A stretch of DNA of 5,810 nt from Lentisphaerota bacterium (GTDB lineage Bacteria; Verrucomicrobiota; Kiritimatiellia; RFP12; JAAYLN01). The notes under the pieces are model-generated. The model had not been told where the DNA came from. It made no database searches and saw only the letters and a list, made by a program, of their open reading frames with translations. The stretch covers positions 1-5,810 of the forward strand of contig JAAYZJ010000096.1 in NCBI GenBank assembly GCA_012514915.1, read 5' to 3'. Shown piece by piece: positions 1 to 5,810 of this stretch. A program made the position numbers and the translations under genes. How positions within the stretch are numbered: position 1 is the first letter of the stretch; every line of letters begins with the position of its first letter.

Positions 1-30
1 CGCGCCCGCCGCCAGCTTGAGGAGATGCAT
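1..30 (-). CDS. 5' start of an unidentified gene, cut by the left window edge
   Basis: Only the first ten codons are in the window, reading MHLLKLAAGA. The ATG is at base 30 on the minus strand. It is preceded by GGGAGCTGGA, a good SD core (GGGAG) five bases before the start. The frame opens 15 bases after the stop of the bS22-like gene, which suggests the same transcript. The visible residues are mostly hydrophobic after one Lys, so a signal peptide or membrane start is possible, but ten residues cannot show this. No function can be assigned. The call rests on the SD, the spacing and the absence of a stop up to the edge, so it could be a chance start. Confidence 0.42.
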   Translation of the reverse strand, partial: MHLLKLAAGA

Positions 31-45
31 TCCAGCTCCCGGATG

Positions 46-132
46 CTATTTCTTGTGACGGTTGGCCTTCAGGCGCTTGTCGTGCTTGTGCTTCGCCATT
101 TTGGCGCGACGCTTCTTCTTGATGGAACCCAC
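46..132 (-). CDS. bS22-like micro-protein (AURKAIP1/COX24 domain), small ribosomal subunit associated
   Basis: A 28-residue, extremely basic protein: 14 of 28 residues are Lys or Arg, three more are His, and Asp18 is the only acidic one. It starts MGSIKKKRRAKMAKHKH and ends RHKK. The layout (MGS-hydrophobic-KKRR-K-M-KHKH, then an R/K tail with RHK) is that of bacterial AURKAIP1/COX24-domain proteins. The actinobacterial member is known as ribosomal protein bS22, and the mitochondrial relative is a small-subunit protein. A structural role in the 30S subunit is therefore inferred. The start is GTG at 132, chosen because AAGGAGA lies five bases upstream and the family begins MGS. The frame stays open to 273, but those extra residues overlap the hisG 3' end and look non-coding. 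It lies 53 bp after hisG on the same strand, probably in one operon. Its small size makes it easy to miss. Confidence 0.85.
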   Translation of the reverse strand: MGSIKKKRRAKMAKHKHDKRLKANRHKK

Positions 133-137
133 TGTGT

Positions 138-144
138 TCTCCTT
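138..144 (-). promoter_or_regulatory. Shine-Dalgarno site of the bS22-like gene
   Basis: The minus strand reads AAGGAGA, a near-perfect SD, five bases before the GTG at 132. It fixes the start of the 28-residue gene and argues against the longer open frame reaching to 273. It is the strongest SD seen in this window. Confidence 0.75.
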
Positions 145-163
145 GATCGGTGATGGCCTGAGC

Positions 164-179
164 GGCCGCCGTGGCGGCC
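164..179. repeat. Perfect inverted repeat between hisG and the bS22-like gene
   Basis: GGCCGCC, a GT spacer, then GGCGGCC: a 7 bp perfect inverted repeat, which would fold as a 6 bp GC stem with a four-base loop. It starts 7 bases after the hisG stop in the direction of transcription and ends 20 bases before the bS22-like SD. There is no T-run after it on the minus strand, so it is not a classic intrinsic terminator. It could protect the hisG mRNA end or attenuate read-through into the micro-gene. Chance is possible in GC-rich DNA. Confidence 0.4.
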
Positions 180-185
180 AACCCG

Positions 186-1055
186 TTACAGAATGATCTT
201 GTTCAACGGCAGTTCGATGATACCCTGCGCGCCCGCCTGACGCAACGTGGGAATGAGATCCCGCACCTGGCACTCCTCGACCACGGTCTCGACCGCATGC
301 CAGCCGGCCGTGTTGAGCGAATTGACCGTCGGCGTGTGCAGGGCCGGCAGCAGCGCCACGACGTCCTTCAGGCCGGCATCGGGCACGTTCATCTTCAGCA
401 GCACGCGCGTCTCGGCCGCCAACGCCCCCGACAGCAGCATCGCAATCTGCTCAACCTTGGCCCGCTTGGCCGCATCGTCCCAGGCCCGGCGGTTGCAGAT
501 CAACCGGGTGGTCGACGTCAGCACGGTCTCGACAATCCGCAGATTGTTGGCCCGCAGCGATGAGCCGGTCTCCGTCAGCTCGACGATCGCGTCGACAAGC
601 TCCGGCGCCTTGACCTCGGTGGCGCCCCAGGAGAACTCGACCTCCGCCGTGACGCCGTGCTGCTCGAGGTAGCGGCGCGTCAGCCCGACCGCCTCGGTTG
701 CGATCCGTTTGCCCTGCAGATCCTTGACACCCTGGATCGGCGAGTCGTTCGGCACCGCGACCACCCAGCGCACGGGCCGCATGCCCTGCTTGGCGTACAG
801 CAGCTCGGCCACCTCGACGACGTCCGAGTTGTTCTCGTAAATCCAGTCGTAACCGGTGATGCCCGCGTCCAGCACGCCGAGCTCGACGTAGCGGCTGATC
901 TCCTGCGCGCGGATCAGGCGGCATTGCAGGTCGGGATCATCGCACGACGGTATATAGCTCCGCGACCCAACCGACAGGTTGAATCCGGCCTTGCGCATCA
1001 TGTTGAAGGTGGCATCCTGAAGACTGCCCTTGGGCAAACCCAAAATCAAGCTCAT
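186..1055 (-). CDS. hisG: ATP phosphoribosyltransferase HisG, long form
   Basis: Catalyses the first committed step of histidine synthesis in the cytoplasm: ATP plus PRPP gives phosphoribosyl-ATP and pyrophosphate. The product is 289 residues, the length of the long HisG form, which carries its own regulatory domain and does not need HisZ. The N-terminal motif [12 protein letters not shown] (residues 5-16), [13 protein letters not shown] (63-75) and the PRPP-binding stretch [18 protein letters not shown] (155-172) are all present. From about residue 215 comes the ACT-like C-terminal domain that in this family mediates histidine feedback; it includes [10 protein letters not shown] (239-248) and ends [12 protein letters not shown]. 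The ATG at 1055 was chosen because the conserved N-terminus begins there; the frame stays open to 1154, but those 33 residues resemble nothing in HisG. The SD is weak (GGGA about 11 bases upstream). No other his gene is in the window. It is divergent from polA and probably co-transcribed with the bS22-like gene. Confidence 0.97.
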   Translation of the reverse strand: MSLILGLPKGSLQDATFNMMRKAGFNLSVGSRSYIPSCDDPDLQCRLIRAQEISRYVELGVLDAGITGYDWIYENNSDVVEVAELLYAKQGMRPVRWVVAVPNDSPIQGVKDLQGKRIATEAVGLTRRYLEQHGVTAEVEFSWGATEVKAPELVDAIVELTETGSSLRANNLRIVETVLTSTTRLICNRRAWDDAAKRAKVEQIAMLLSGALAAETRVLLKMNVPDAGLKDVVALLPALHTPTVNSLNTAGWHAVETVVEECQVRDLIPTLRQAGAQGIIELPLNKIIL

Positions 1056-1083
1056 GGTTCTACATTCCCGTTTGAAATCGTTT

Positions 1084-1113
1084 AGATTACCACGGGACCC
1101 CGGTTGCAAACAA
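1084..1113 (-). promoter_or_regulatory. Candidate sigma70-type promoter for hisG
   Basis: On the minus strand TTGTTT (1108-1113) and TAATCT (1084-1089) are 18 bp apart. The -10 keeps the important T1, A2 and T6. The transcript would begin near 1077 and leave a leader of about 20 bases with the weak SD GGGA. This is the most AT-rich stretch of the hisG-polA gap, as expected for a promoter. It was identified by eye only. Confidence 0.4.
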
Positions 1114-1121
1114 GCGCAAAC
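1106..1121. repeat. Tandem GCAAAC boxes, possible operator
   Basis: GCAAAC occurs at 1106-1111 and again at 1116-1121, exactly 10 bp apart, or one helical turn. The first copy overlaps the predicted -35 of hisG (1108-1113). Two equal boxes on the same DNA face are a common arrangement for a dimeric regulator or for co-operative binding. No regulator is identifiable from the sequence, and a six-base repeat can arise by chance. Confidence 0.3.
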
Positions 1122-1140
1122 CGACACGGTGCCGAATAGC

Positions 1141-1169
1141 TTGACGCCCCCCATGACATGTGCGACGAT
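1141..1169 (+). promoter_or_regulatory. Candidate promoter for polA, giving a leaderless mRNA
   Basis: TTGACG (1141-1146) matches five of six -35 bases. After exactly 17 bp comes GACGAT (1164-1169), preceded by TGC, an extended -10 (TGn). The -10 hexamer itself is weak, with A2, A5 and T6 matching. Transcription would begin around 1176-1178, on or next to the ATG chosen for polA, which has no SD. The same geometry appears before thiM. Confidence 0.45.
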
Positions 1170-1177
1170 GTATCAAC

Positions 1178-3949
1178 ATGGAACCGGACCTGATTCAACC
1201 CGAGCTGCTACCAAGCGACCCTCCGCAGACCGAGCCCGCGCTGTACGTCATTGACGTCATGCCGCTGCTCTACCGCGGCCATTTCGTTTTTCTCAAGAAA
1301 CCGCGCCTGACCTCCACGGGAATCAACACCTCGGCCCTCACGGCCTTTGCCGGCAGTGTGCTCCAACTGCTCGAGGCGCGCCGGCCAAGCCATGCCGTCC
1401 TGGTCTTCGACTCGTCGACACCGACGTTCCGCCACACGCGCTACCCACTCTACAAGGCGCAGCGCCAGAAGATGCCCGAAGACCTGGCCGCCGCGATCCC
1501 CATGGCGCTGGAACTCGCCGCCGCCCTGCGCATCCCCACCCTGCGCGTCGACGGTTTCGAGGCCGACGATTTGATGGGGACCTTGGCGCGCCAGGCGCGC
1601 GAGGCCGGTTTGACGACCTTCCTCGTGACGCCCGACAAGGACATCGCCCAACTGGTCGACGCCGGCACCTTCCTCTACCGCCCCGGCAAGTCGCCCGACA
1701 GCGCCGAGATCTACGGCCGCGACGAGGTCTGCCGCCACTGGGGCGTGCGGGAGCCACGGCAAATGATCGATTTGCTGGCCATGGCGGGCGATGCATCCGA
1801 CAACATTCCCGGCATCCGCGGCGTCGGCGAGAAGACGGCGCAGAGCCTGCTGGCCCAGTACGGCAGCCTCGAGGAGGTGCTGGCCCATGCGGGCGAGCTC
1901 AAGGGCAAACTCGCCGAGAAGGTCGCCGCGCATGCCGACGACGCGCGCCTCAGCCGCGAGTTGGCCGCGATCCGCCAGGATGTCCCCCTCCCCTGCTCCC
2001 TCGACGCGCTGGTGCGGCAGCCGCCCGACCGCGCGGCCCTGCGCCAGGCGCTGTCGAAATACGAGCTGCTGCAGATGGGCCGCCGGCTGCTGGGCGACGA
2101 TTTCTCCATCGAGCAGCAGGCTTCCGGCCTGGCCACGCTCGCCACGACACCGCACGTCTACCGCTGCGTGCAAGCGGAGCGGGAGTTCGACGAGCTGCTC
2201 GACGCGCTGCAGCGCGCGACCATCTGGGCGTTCGACACCGAAACCACCGGCCTCGACCCCTGGTCGGATCGCCTGGTGGGCGTCTCGTTCGCCACGGCCC
2301 CCGGACACGCCTGGTACGTCCCCGTCCCGCCCGCCGGCCCCGCGCGCGAAGCGGTGCTGCAACGCCTCCGGCCGGCCTTCGCCGACCCCCGTCCCACCCG
2401 GGTGGGACACAACGTCAAGTTCGACCTCACCGTGCTGCGCCAGCACGGCATCCCCGTCGCGGGCGTCTGCCACGACACGCTGCTCACCCACTACGTGCTC
2501 GATGCCGCCGACCGCCACGGCATGGATCCCCTCGCGCGACAGCTCCTGAATTACGAACCCATCCCGATCGCCCGGCTGATCGGCGACGGCAAGGGGGGAA
2601 CGGCCCTCAACATGGGCGACCTCGCGCCCGGGCAAGTCGTCGACTACGCCGCCGAGGACGCCGACGTCACCCTGCGCCTGCACGACCGCCTGCGCCCCGA
2701 TGCCGCCCAGGCGGGGCTGCTCAAGGCGCTCGAGGATTGCGAGGAGCCGCTGGTTGCCGTACTGATCGAGATGGAGGCGGCCGGGATTCGCATCGACCGC
2801 GACGCCCTGCGTGCCACGGCCGACGAGCTGAACCGCGAGCTCGTGCAACTCGAGGCCGCGATTCTCGAGGCCGGAGGAGGCGGGTTCAACCTGAACTCGC
2901 CCAAGCAGCTTGGCGAGGTGCTTTTCGACCGCCTCAAGCTCGATCCCGACGCTGGCCGCACCTCCGGCTCGGGGCAGTACGCCACCAGCGAGGATGTGCT
3001 GCAGAAGTTGGTGGGGCGACACCCCATTATCGCCCGGATTCTCGACTACCGCGCCTGCGCCAAGCTCAAGTCGACCTATGTCGACAAACTCCCCGAGTGC
3101 ATCAACCCGGCGACCGGGCGGGTCCACACCCACTTCAGCCAGGCCCTGACCGAGACGGGGCGCCTCTCCTCCTACGACCCCAACCTGCAGAACATCCCGA
3201 TCCGAACCGCGCGGGGCAGGCGCATCCGCGCCGCCTTCGTGGCGCGCGACGACGACCACGTCCTCCTCTCCGCCGACTACTCGCAGATCGAGCTGCGGGT
3301 CATGGCCGCCCTGAGCGGCGACCGCGCCATGCTCGAGGCCTTCGCCGCCGGCGCCGACATCCACACCGAGACGGCGTCGCGCGTCTACGACAAGCCGCCG
3401 CTCTTCGTGACGCCCGAGATGCGGGCGCGCTGCAAAATGGTCAATTTCGGGATCATCTACGGCATCTCGCCCTTCGGGCTGGCCCAGCGGCTTGGCATCC
3501 CGCGCCAGCAGGCCGTCGAGCTGATCGACACCTACTTCGCGCGCTATCCCGGGGTCAAGCGCTACATGGAACAGAGCATCGCCCACGCGCGCGAGCGCGG
3601 CTACGCGCAGACGATCCTCGGGCGGCGCCGTTACCTGCGCGACATCGACTCGCGCAACGCCACGGCGCGCCAGACGGCGGAACGCAACGCGATCAACACC
3701 CCGGTCCAGGGGAGCGCGGCCGATCTGATCAAGCTCGCCATGGTGCGGATCGCGCGCGAGTTGAAGGCGGCCGGCCTGAAGACGCGGATGATCCTGCAGA
3801 TCCACGACGAACTGCTCTTCGACGTGCCCTGCGGCGAAGTGGCCCAGGTGAAGCCGCTCGTGCGCGGGGCGATGCTGGGGGCTCTCGACCTCGGCGTGCC
3901 GCTGGAGGTCGAGATCGGCAGCGGACGCAACTGGCTCGAGGCGCACTAG
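1178..3949 (+). CDS. polA: DNA polymerase I (5' nuclease, 3'-5' exonuclease, polymerase)
   Basis: Fills gaps and removes RNA primers during replication and excision repair. The 923-residue product is close to E. coli PolA in size and has all three domains. The 5' nuclease (about 20-310) shows FEADD (127-131), TPDKD (151-155), DNIPG (near 210) and the helix-hairpin-helix GVGEKTA (215-221). The proofreading domain (about 325-510) keeps Exo I DTET (353-356), Exo [10 protein letters not shown] (410-417) and Exo [12 protein letters not shown] (490-498), so it should be active. The polymerase domain (about 520-923) has motif A DYSQIELR (700-707), the O-helix [14 protein letters not shown] with R749, K753, F757 and Y761, and motif C QIHDE (874-878). 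F757 is the usual Phe rather than the ddNTP-accepting Tyr. I chose ATG 1178; GTG 1160 in frame would add six residues. Neither has an SD. It is divergent from hisG, with thiM 50 bp downstream. Confidence 0.97.
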   Translation: MEPDLIQPELLPSDPPQTEPALYVIDVMPLLYRGHFVFLKKPRLTSTGINTSALTAFAGSVLQLLEARRPSHAVLVFDSSTPTFRHTRYPLYKAQRQKMPEDLAAAIPMALELAAALRIPTLRVDGFEADDLMGTLARQAREAGLTTFLVTPDKDIAQLVDAGTFLYRPGKSPDSAEIYGRDEVCRHWGVREPRQMIDLLAMAGDASDNIPGIRGVGEKTAQSLLAQYGSLEEVLAHAGELKGKLAEKVAAHADDARLSRELAAIRQDVPLPCSLDALVRQPPDRAALRQALSKYELLQMGRRLLGDDFSIEQQASGLATLATTPHVYRCVQAEREFDELLDALQRATIWAFDTETTGLDPWSDRLVGVSFATAPGHAWYVPVPPAGPAREAVLQRLRPAFADPRPTRVGHNVKFDLTVLRQHGIPVAGVCHDTLLTHYVLDAADRHGMDPLARQLLNYEPIPIARLIGDGKGGTALNMGDLAPGQVVDYAAEDADVTLRLHDRLRPDAAQAGLLKALEDCEEPLVAVLIEMEAAGIRIDRDALRATADELNRELVQLEAAILEAGGGGFNLNSPKQLGEVLFDRLKLDPDAGRTSGSGQYATSEDVLQKLVGRHPIIARILDYRACAKLKSTYVDKLPECINPATGRVHTHFSQALTETGRLSSYDPNLQNIPIRTARGRRIRAAFVARDDDHVLLSADYSQIELRVMAALSGDRAMLEAFAAGADIHTETASRVYDKPPLFVTPEMRARCKMVNFGIIYGISPFGLAQRLGIPRQQAVELIDTYFARYPGVKRYMEQSIAHARERGYAQTILGRRRYLRDIDSRNATARQTAERNAINTPVQGSAADLIKLAMVRIARELKAAGLKTRMILQIHDELLFDVPCGEVAQVKPLVRGAMLGALDLGVPLEVEIGSGRNWLEAH
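2391..2408. repeat. Perfect 18-bp palindrome inside polA
   Basis: GTCCCACCCGGGTGGGAC reads the same on both strands and does not extend further at either end. It lies in the proofreading exonuclease region and encodes part of R-P-T-R-V-G-H, just before the Exo II motif. A protein-coding constraint covers one strand only, so the full symmetry is not forced by the protein, although GC bias makes such palindromes less rare. It could be a protein-binding site or chance. Confidence 0.5.
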
Positions 3950-3964
3950 CGTCCGGCAACCGGC

Positions 3965-3993
3965 TTGACCCGGCGTGGCGCATGGTCTACCCT
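3965..3993 (+). promoter_or_regulatory. Candidate promoter for thiM-thiE in the polA-thiM gap
   Basis: TTGACC (3965-3970) matches five of six -35 bases and is followed after exactly 17 bp by TACCCT (3988-3993), which keeps T1, A2 and T6 of the -10. Transcription would begin at about 3999-4001, at the thiM ATG (4000), so the mRNA would be leaderless. This agrees with the absence of an SD before thiM. The 50-bp gap has no convincing terminator for polA (only CCGG-CAA-CCGG) and no room for a TPP riboswitch, so read-through from polA is also possible. Confidence 0.5.
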
Positions 3994-3999
3994 TTCTGC

Positions 4000-4812
4000 A
4001 TGACGATGATCGATCAGATTTCCGCCGGGTTGCAGGCCGTCCGGGCGCAGCGGCCCCTCATCCACAACATCACCAACTACGTGGTGATGAACTCCACGGC
4101 CAACGCCCTGCTGGCGCTGGGGGCATCGCCCGTCATGGCGCATGCCCTCGAGGAGGTCGAGGAACTGGCGGCGAACGCCGGCGCCGTGGTGCTCAACATC
4201 GGCACCCTCTCCCCCCCCTGGATCGAGGCCATGTTCCGCGCCGGCCGGGCGGCGCGCACGCACGGGGTGCCGGTGGTGTTGGATCCCGTGGGGGCCGGCG
4301 CGACCAGTCTGCGCACCCGCACGGCGCGCCGGCTGCTCGCCGAGGCCGGACCGACCGTGGTGCGCGGCAACGCCTCGGAAATCCTGGCGCTGCTGGAGGA
4401 CGAAGCCCATGCCCGCGGCGTCGACAGCCGCCACACCGTCGACCAGGCGCGCGCCGCCGCCCTGCAACTGGCGCGCGCGCACCAGACCGTGGTGGCGGTG
4501 ACGGGACCGGAGGATTTCGTCACCGACGGCACCCGCCAGGCGCGCATCCGCAACGGACACCCCCTGATGGCGCGCATCACCGGCAGCGGCTGCGCGGCCT
4601 CGGCCATCATCGGGGCCCTCGCCGCCGTCCAGCCCGACCCCTACACGGCGGCGGTGGCGGGGCTGGTCGTCTTCGGCATCGCGGGCGAGATGGCCGCGAC
4701 CGACCTGCCGCTCCCCGGCACCTTCCAGGTGCGCCTGATCGACGCCCTCGACGAGATCGAGGAGAGCGAACTGCGCCGCGGCATCCGGCTCGACGAGAAG
4801 CCCACGGCATGA
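4000..4812 (+). CDS. thiM: Hydroxyethylthiazole kinase ThiM
   Basis: Phosphorylates 4-methyl-5-(2-hydroxyethyl)thiazole with ATP, the thiazole salvage step of thiamine synthesis; cytoplasmic, of the ribokinase-like fold and usually a trimer. The 270 residues match the family length. Motifs seen in order are [13 protein letters not shown] (19-31, substrate site), NIGTLSPPW (66-74), DPVGAGAT (95-102), RGNASEI (122-128), [13 protein letters not shown] (165-177) and the active-site loop [10 protein letters not shown] (194-203) with the catalytic Cys198; GTFQVRLID (240-248) is near the end. No key residue is missing. ATG 4000 fits the predicted promoter and family length; ATG 4006 and ATG 3982 in the same frame are alternatives, and none has an SD. 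Its stop overlaps the thiE start as ATGA, so the two are translationally coupled. The upstream frame from 2737 that runs into it lies in a non-coding frame of polA. Confidence 0.96.
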   Translation: MTMIDQISAGLQAVRAQRPLIHNITNYVVMNSTANALLALGASPVMAHALEEVEELAANAGAVVLNIGTLSPPWIEAMFRAGRAARTHGVPVVLDPVGAGATSLRTRTARRLLAEAGPTVVRGNASEILALLEDEAHARGVDSRHTVDQARAAALQLARAHQTVVAVTGPEDFVTDGTRQARIRNGHPLMARITGSGCAASAIIGALAAVQPDPYTAAVAGLVVFGIAGEMAATDLPLPGTFQVRLIDALDEIEESELRRGIRLDEKPTA

Positions 4813-5417
4813 TCAACCTGCGCCTCTACCTGGTCACGGACGACACCCTGGCGCGCGGACGTCCCCTGCCCGATCTCGTCGCCCGCGCCGTGGCCGGCGG
4901 CGTCACCTGCGTGCAGCTGCGGGCCAAGCGGGCGTCGTCGCGCGCGATGCTGGCCCAGGCGCGCGAGCTGCTCGCGCGGCTGCGCCCGCTGGCGGTTCCG
5001 CTGATCGTCAACGACCGGCTCGATATCGCGCTGGCGGCGGACGCCGACGGCGTGCATGTCGGCCAGGACGACCTGCCCTGCCGCGAGGTGCGCCGGCTGA
5101 CCCGCCCCGGCTTCTGCGTCGGCGTCAGCGTCAGCACCGTCGACGAGGCGCGCGCGGCCGAGGCCGAGGGGGCCGACTACCTGGGCGTCAGCCCGGTCTT
5201 CGACACACCGACCAAGGCCGACACGCCGGCGGCGACCGGCCTGGAGGGCCTGCGGCGCATCCGGGCGGCGACGCGGCTGCCGCTCGTGGCGATCGGCGGC
5301 ATCAACCCGGACAACGCCGCAGCCGTCCGCGCGGCGGGGGCCGACGGCCTTGCCGTGGTCTCGGCCATCCTGGCCGCCGACGACCCGGCCGCCGCCGCGC
5401 GGCGTCTCGCGCGCTGA
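4809..5417 (+). CDS. thiE: Thiamine-phosphate synthase ThiE
   Basis: Joins HMP pyrophosphate to the thiazole phosphate made by ThiM, giving thiamine monophosphate and releasing pyrophosphate; a cytoplasmic TIM barrel. The 202 residues are typical or slightly short for the family. Visible motifs are YLVTDD at the start, QLRAK (36-40), IVNDRLDIA (66-74, HMP-PP binding), [11 protein letters not shown] (80-90), GVSVST (105-110), the phosphate loop [13 protein letters not shown] (126-138), the barrel-end glycines AIGGI (161-165) and AVVSAI (182-187). The ATG overlaps the thiM stop as ATGA, with GAGAAG eight bases upstream as a weak SD, so expression depends on thiM. With ThiM it forms a compact salvage unit. 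ThiD, which would supply HMP-PP, is not in the window. Base composition is very GC-rich, like thiM and the end of polA. Confidence 0.96.
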   Translation: MINLRLYLVTDDTLARGRPLPDLVARAVAGGVTCVQLRAKRASSRAMLAQARELLARLRPLAVPLIVNDRLDIALAADADGVHVGQDDLPCREVRRLTRPGFCVGVSVSTVDEARAAEAEGADYLGVSPVFDTPTKADTPAATGLEGLRRIRAATRLPLVAIGGINPDNAAAVRAAGADGLAVVSAILAADDPAAAARRLAR

Positions 5418-5428
5418 GCGGCGCCGAC

Positions 5429-5476
5429 GGGGCTGTGCCGGAAGAGACTCCCGTGGTTGTAACGCCCCTTTCTTCA
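5429..5476. terminator. Weak candidate terminator between convergent genes
   Basis: In the 56-bp gap after thiE, GGGGC (5429-5433) can pair with GCCCC (5464-5468), followed by TTTCTT on the plus strand. An alternative stem is ACGGG (5427-5431) with CCCGT (5450-5454). The loops are long and the T-run is broken, so this is only a weak candidate. The position between two converging genes is where a terminator is expected. Confidence 0.22.
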
Positions 5477-5810
5477 CCGCAGGATCAGATGCGTGCCCAT
5501 CGGCGGCGGCACGATGAACCAGACGGTGCCGGGCTGAGCATCCGGATTATCGTTGCCTGTGCCAAAGCCAATGTCTATCTGGCCCAGATAGCTGGCGGGG
5601 GCGTTGGTGCTGGCGATCGCACTGCCGGTTTCGCCGGCCAGCAGTTTCTCTTGCAGGTAGGCCGGCATCCGCTTGTGCCACACGGCGATGCGCCCGCCGC
5701 CGCCCCCGCCGCCATGGGAGCTATTGCCACCCTTGACCGACAAAAGGGCGGTCGCCTCGCCGACAAACCGGTCACAATCGACGAAGATGCCGCCGCCGGC
5801 GCCGCCGGCA
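5474..5810 (-). CDS. C-terminal fragment of a glycine-rich, probably exported surface protein
   Basis: The last 111 residues of a larger protein are visible; the frame is open to the right edge. It begins with AGGAGGGIFVDCDRFVG, followed about 15 residues on by GG, then seven consecutive Gly and RIAVWH (40-45). This pattern (GGGI-V-C--F-G, a GG turn, then G-run plus RIAVW) resembles one unit of the glycine-rich beta-type repeats I associate with very large secreted proteins of Kiritimatiellota and neighbouring groups; this is recollection, not a search. The tail ends in hydrophobic beta-like stretches (GTVWFIV and THLILR), with no LPXTG, PEP-CTERM helix or transmembrane anchor at the end. An in-frame TTG at 5743 could be mistaken for a start, but the coding pattern continues upstream of it. 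The gene converges on thiE and is unrelated to it by function. An adhesin, a matrix protein or a glycan-related protein are all possible. Confidence 0.72.
   Translation of the reverse strand, partial: AGGAGGGIFVDCDRFVGEATALLSVKGGNSSHGGGGGGGRIAVWHKRMPAYLQEKLLAGETGSAIASTNAPASYLGQIDIGFGTGNDNPDAQPGTVWFIVPPPMGTHLILR

Noticed and set aside
133..273. N-terminal extension of the bS22-like protein to 75 residues
   Set aside because: It overlaps the hisG 3' end, has no SD, and reads as low-information residues. The SD at 138-144 and the MGS start place the true start at 132.
1208..3946. A 912-codon open frame on the minus strand opposite almost all of polA
   Set aside because: Its protein is low-complexity in the way of GC-rich antisense frames (rich in Gly, Arg, Val, His and Asp), shows no domain I recognise, and mirrors codon positions of a clearly real polA. 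It is a shadow frame.
2737..3999. Long upstream extension of thiM giving a 691-residue frame
   Set aside because: Bases 2737-3949 are the polA coding region in another frame, with an Arg/Pro/Ala-rich translation. Only the part from about 4000 matches ThiM, so this is not a fusion protein.
3950..3999. TPP riboswitch before thiM
   Set aside because: The gap is only 50 bp, about half of what the aptamer needs, and lacks the CTGAGA core.
3975..4808. Extension of thiE to a 480-residue frame overlapping thiM
   Set aside because: The extra residues are an out-of-frame reading of thiM. The ThiE family starts at the ATG of 4809, which overlaps the thiM stop as expected for a coupled pair.
5690..5713. 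GCC trinucleotide run as a microsatellite
   Set aside because: It simply encodes the seven-glycine run of the partial surface protein with GGC/GGG-type codons. No longer repeat array is visible.
5575..5775. A 66-residue minus-strand frame overlapping the glycine-rich gene
   Set aside because: It is in another frame of the same DNA and does not show the regular glycine pattern. The 5474-5810 frame is the coding one.

Overview
The window is GC-rich bacterial chromosomal DNA carrying ordinary housekeeping genes. It fits a member of the PVC group, and a Kiritimatiellota, Verrucomicrobiota or Lentisphaerota relative is my best guess. That guess rests on a tiny bS22/COX24-type gene next to a long-form hisG, a PolA with all three catalytic domains intact, and a glycine-rich surface-type protein with a 'GGGGGGGRIAVW' stretch at the right edge. 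The lineage is an inference, because there is no rRNA gene here to settle it.

Left part (1-1055, minus strand): a likely operon reads leftwards. hisG (ATP phosphoribosyltransferase, first step of histidine synthesis) is followed after 53 bp by an extremely basic 28-residue bS22-like protein with a GTG start and a strong Shine-Dalgarno (SD) sequence. Fifteen bases further on is the start of another reading frame, with its own SD, that leaves the window.

Centre (1056-3949): a gap of about 120 bp separates hisG from the divergent polA, and it holds candidate promoters for both directions. polA encodes a complete DNA polymerase I with 5' nuclease, proofreading exonuclease and polymerase domains.

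Right part (3950-5417, plus strand): 50 bp after polA comes a thiM-thiE pair joined by an ATGA overlap. ThiM phosphorylates salvaged hydroxyethylthiazole, and ThiE couples the product to HMP pyrophosphate to give thiamine phosphate. No thiD or thiC is present, and no TPP riboswitch fits upstream. Both polA and thiM lack an SD but have a TTGAC box about 35 bases before the ATG with a -10-like hexamer 17 bp further on. This spacing would give leaderless mRNAs.

Right edge (5474-5810, minus strand): the C-terminal 111 residues of a convergent, probably exported glycine-rich protein.

I see no mobile element, CRISPR array, tRNA, rRNA or obvious new multi-gene system. The points most worth following are the micro-gene, the repeated leaderless-promoter geometry and the cut-off surface protein.
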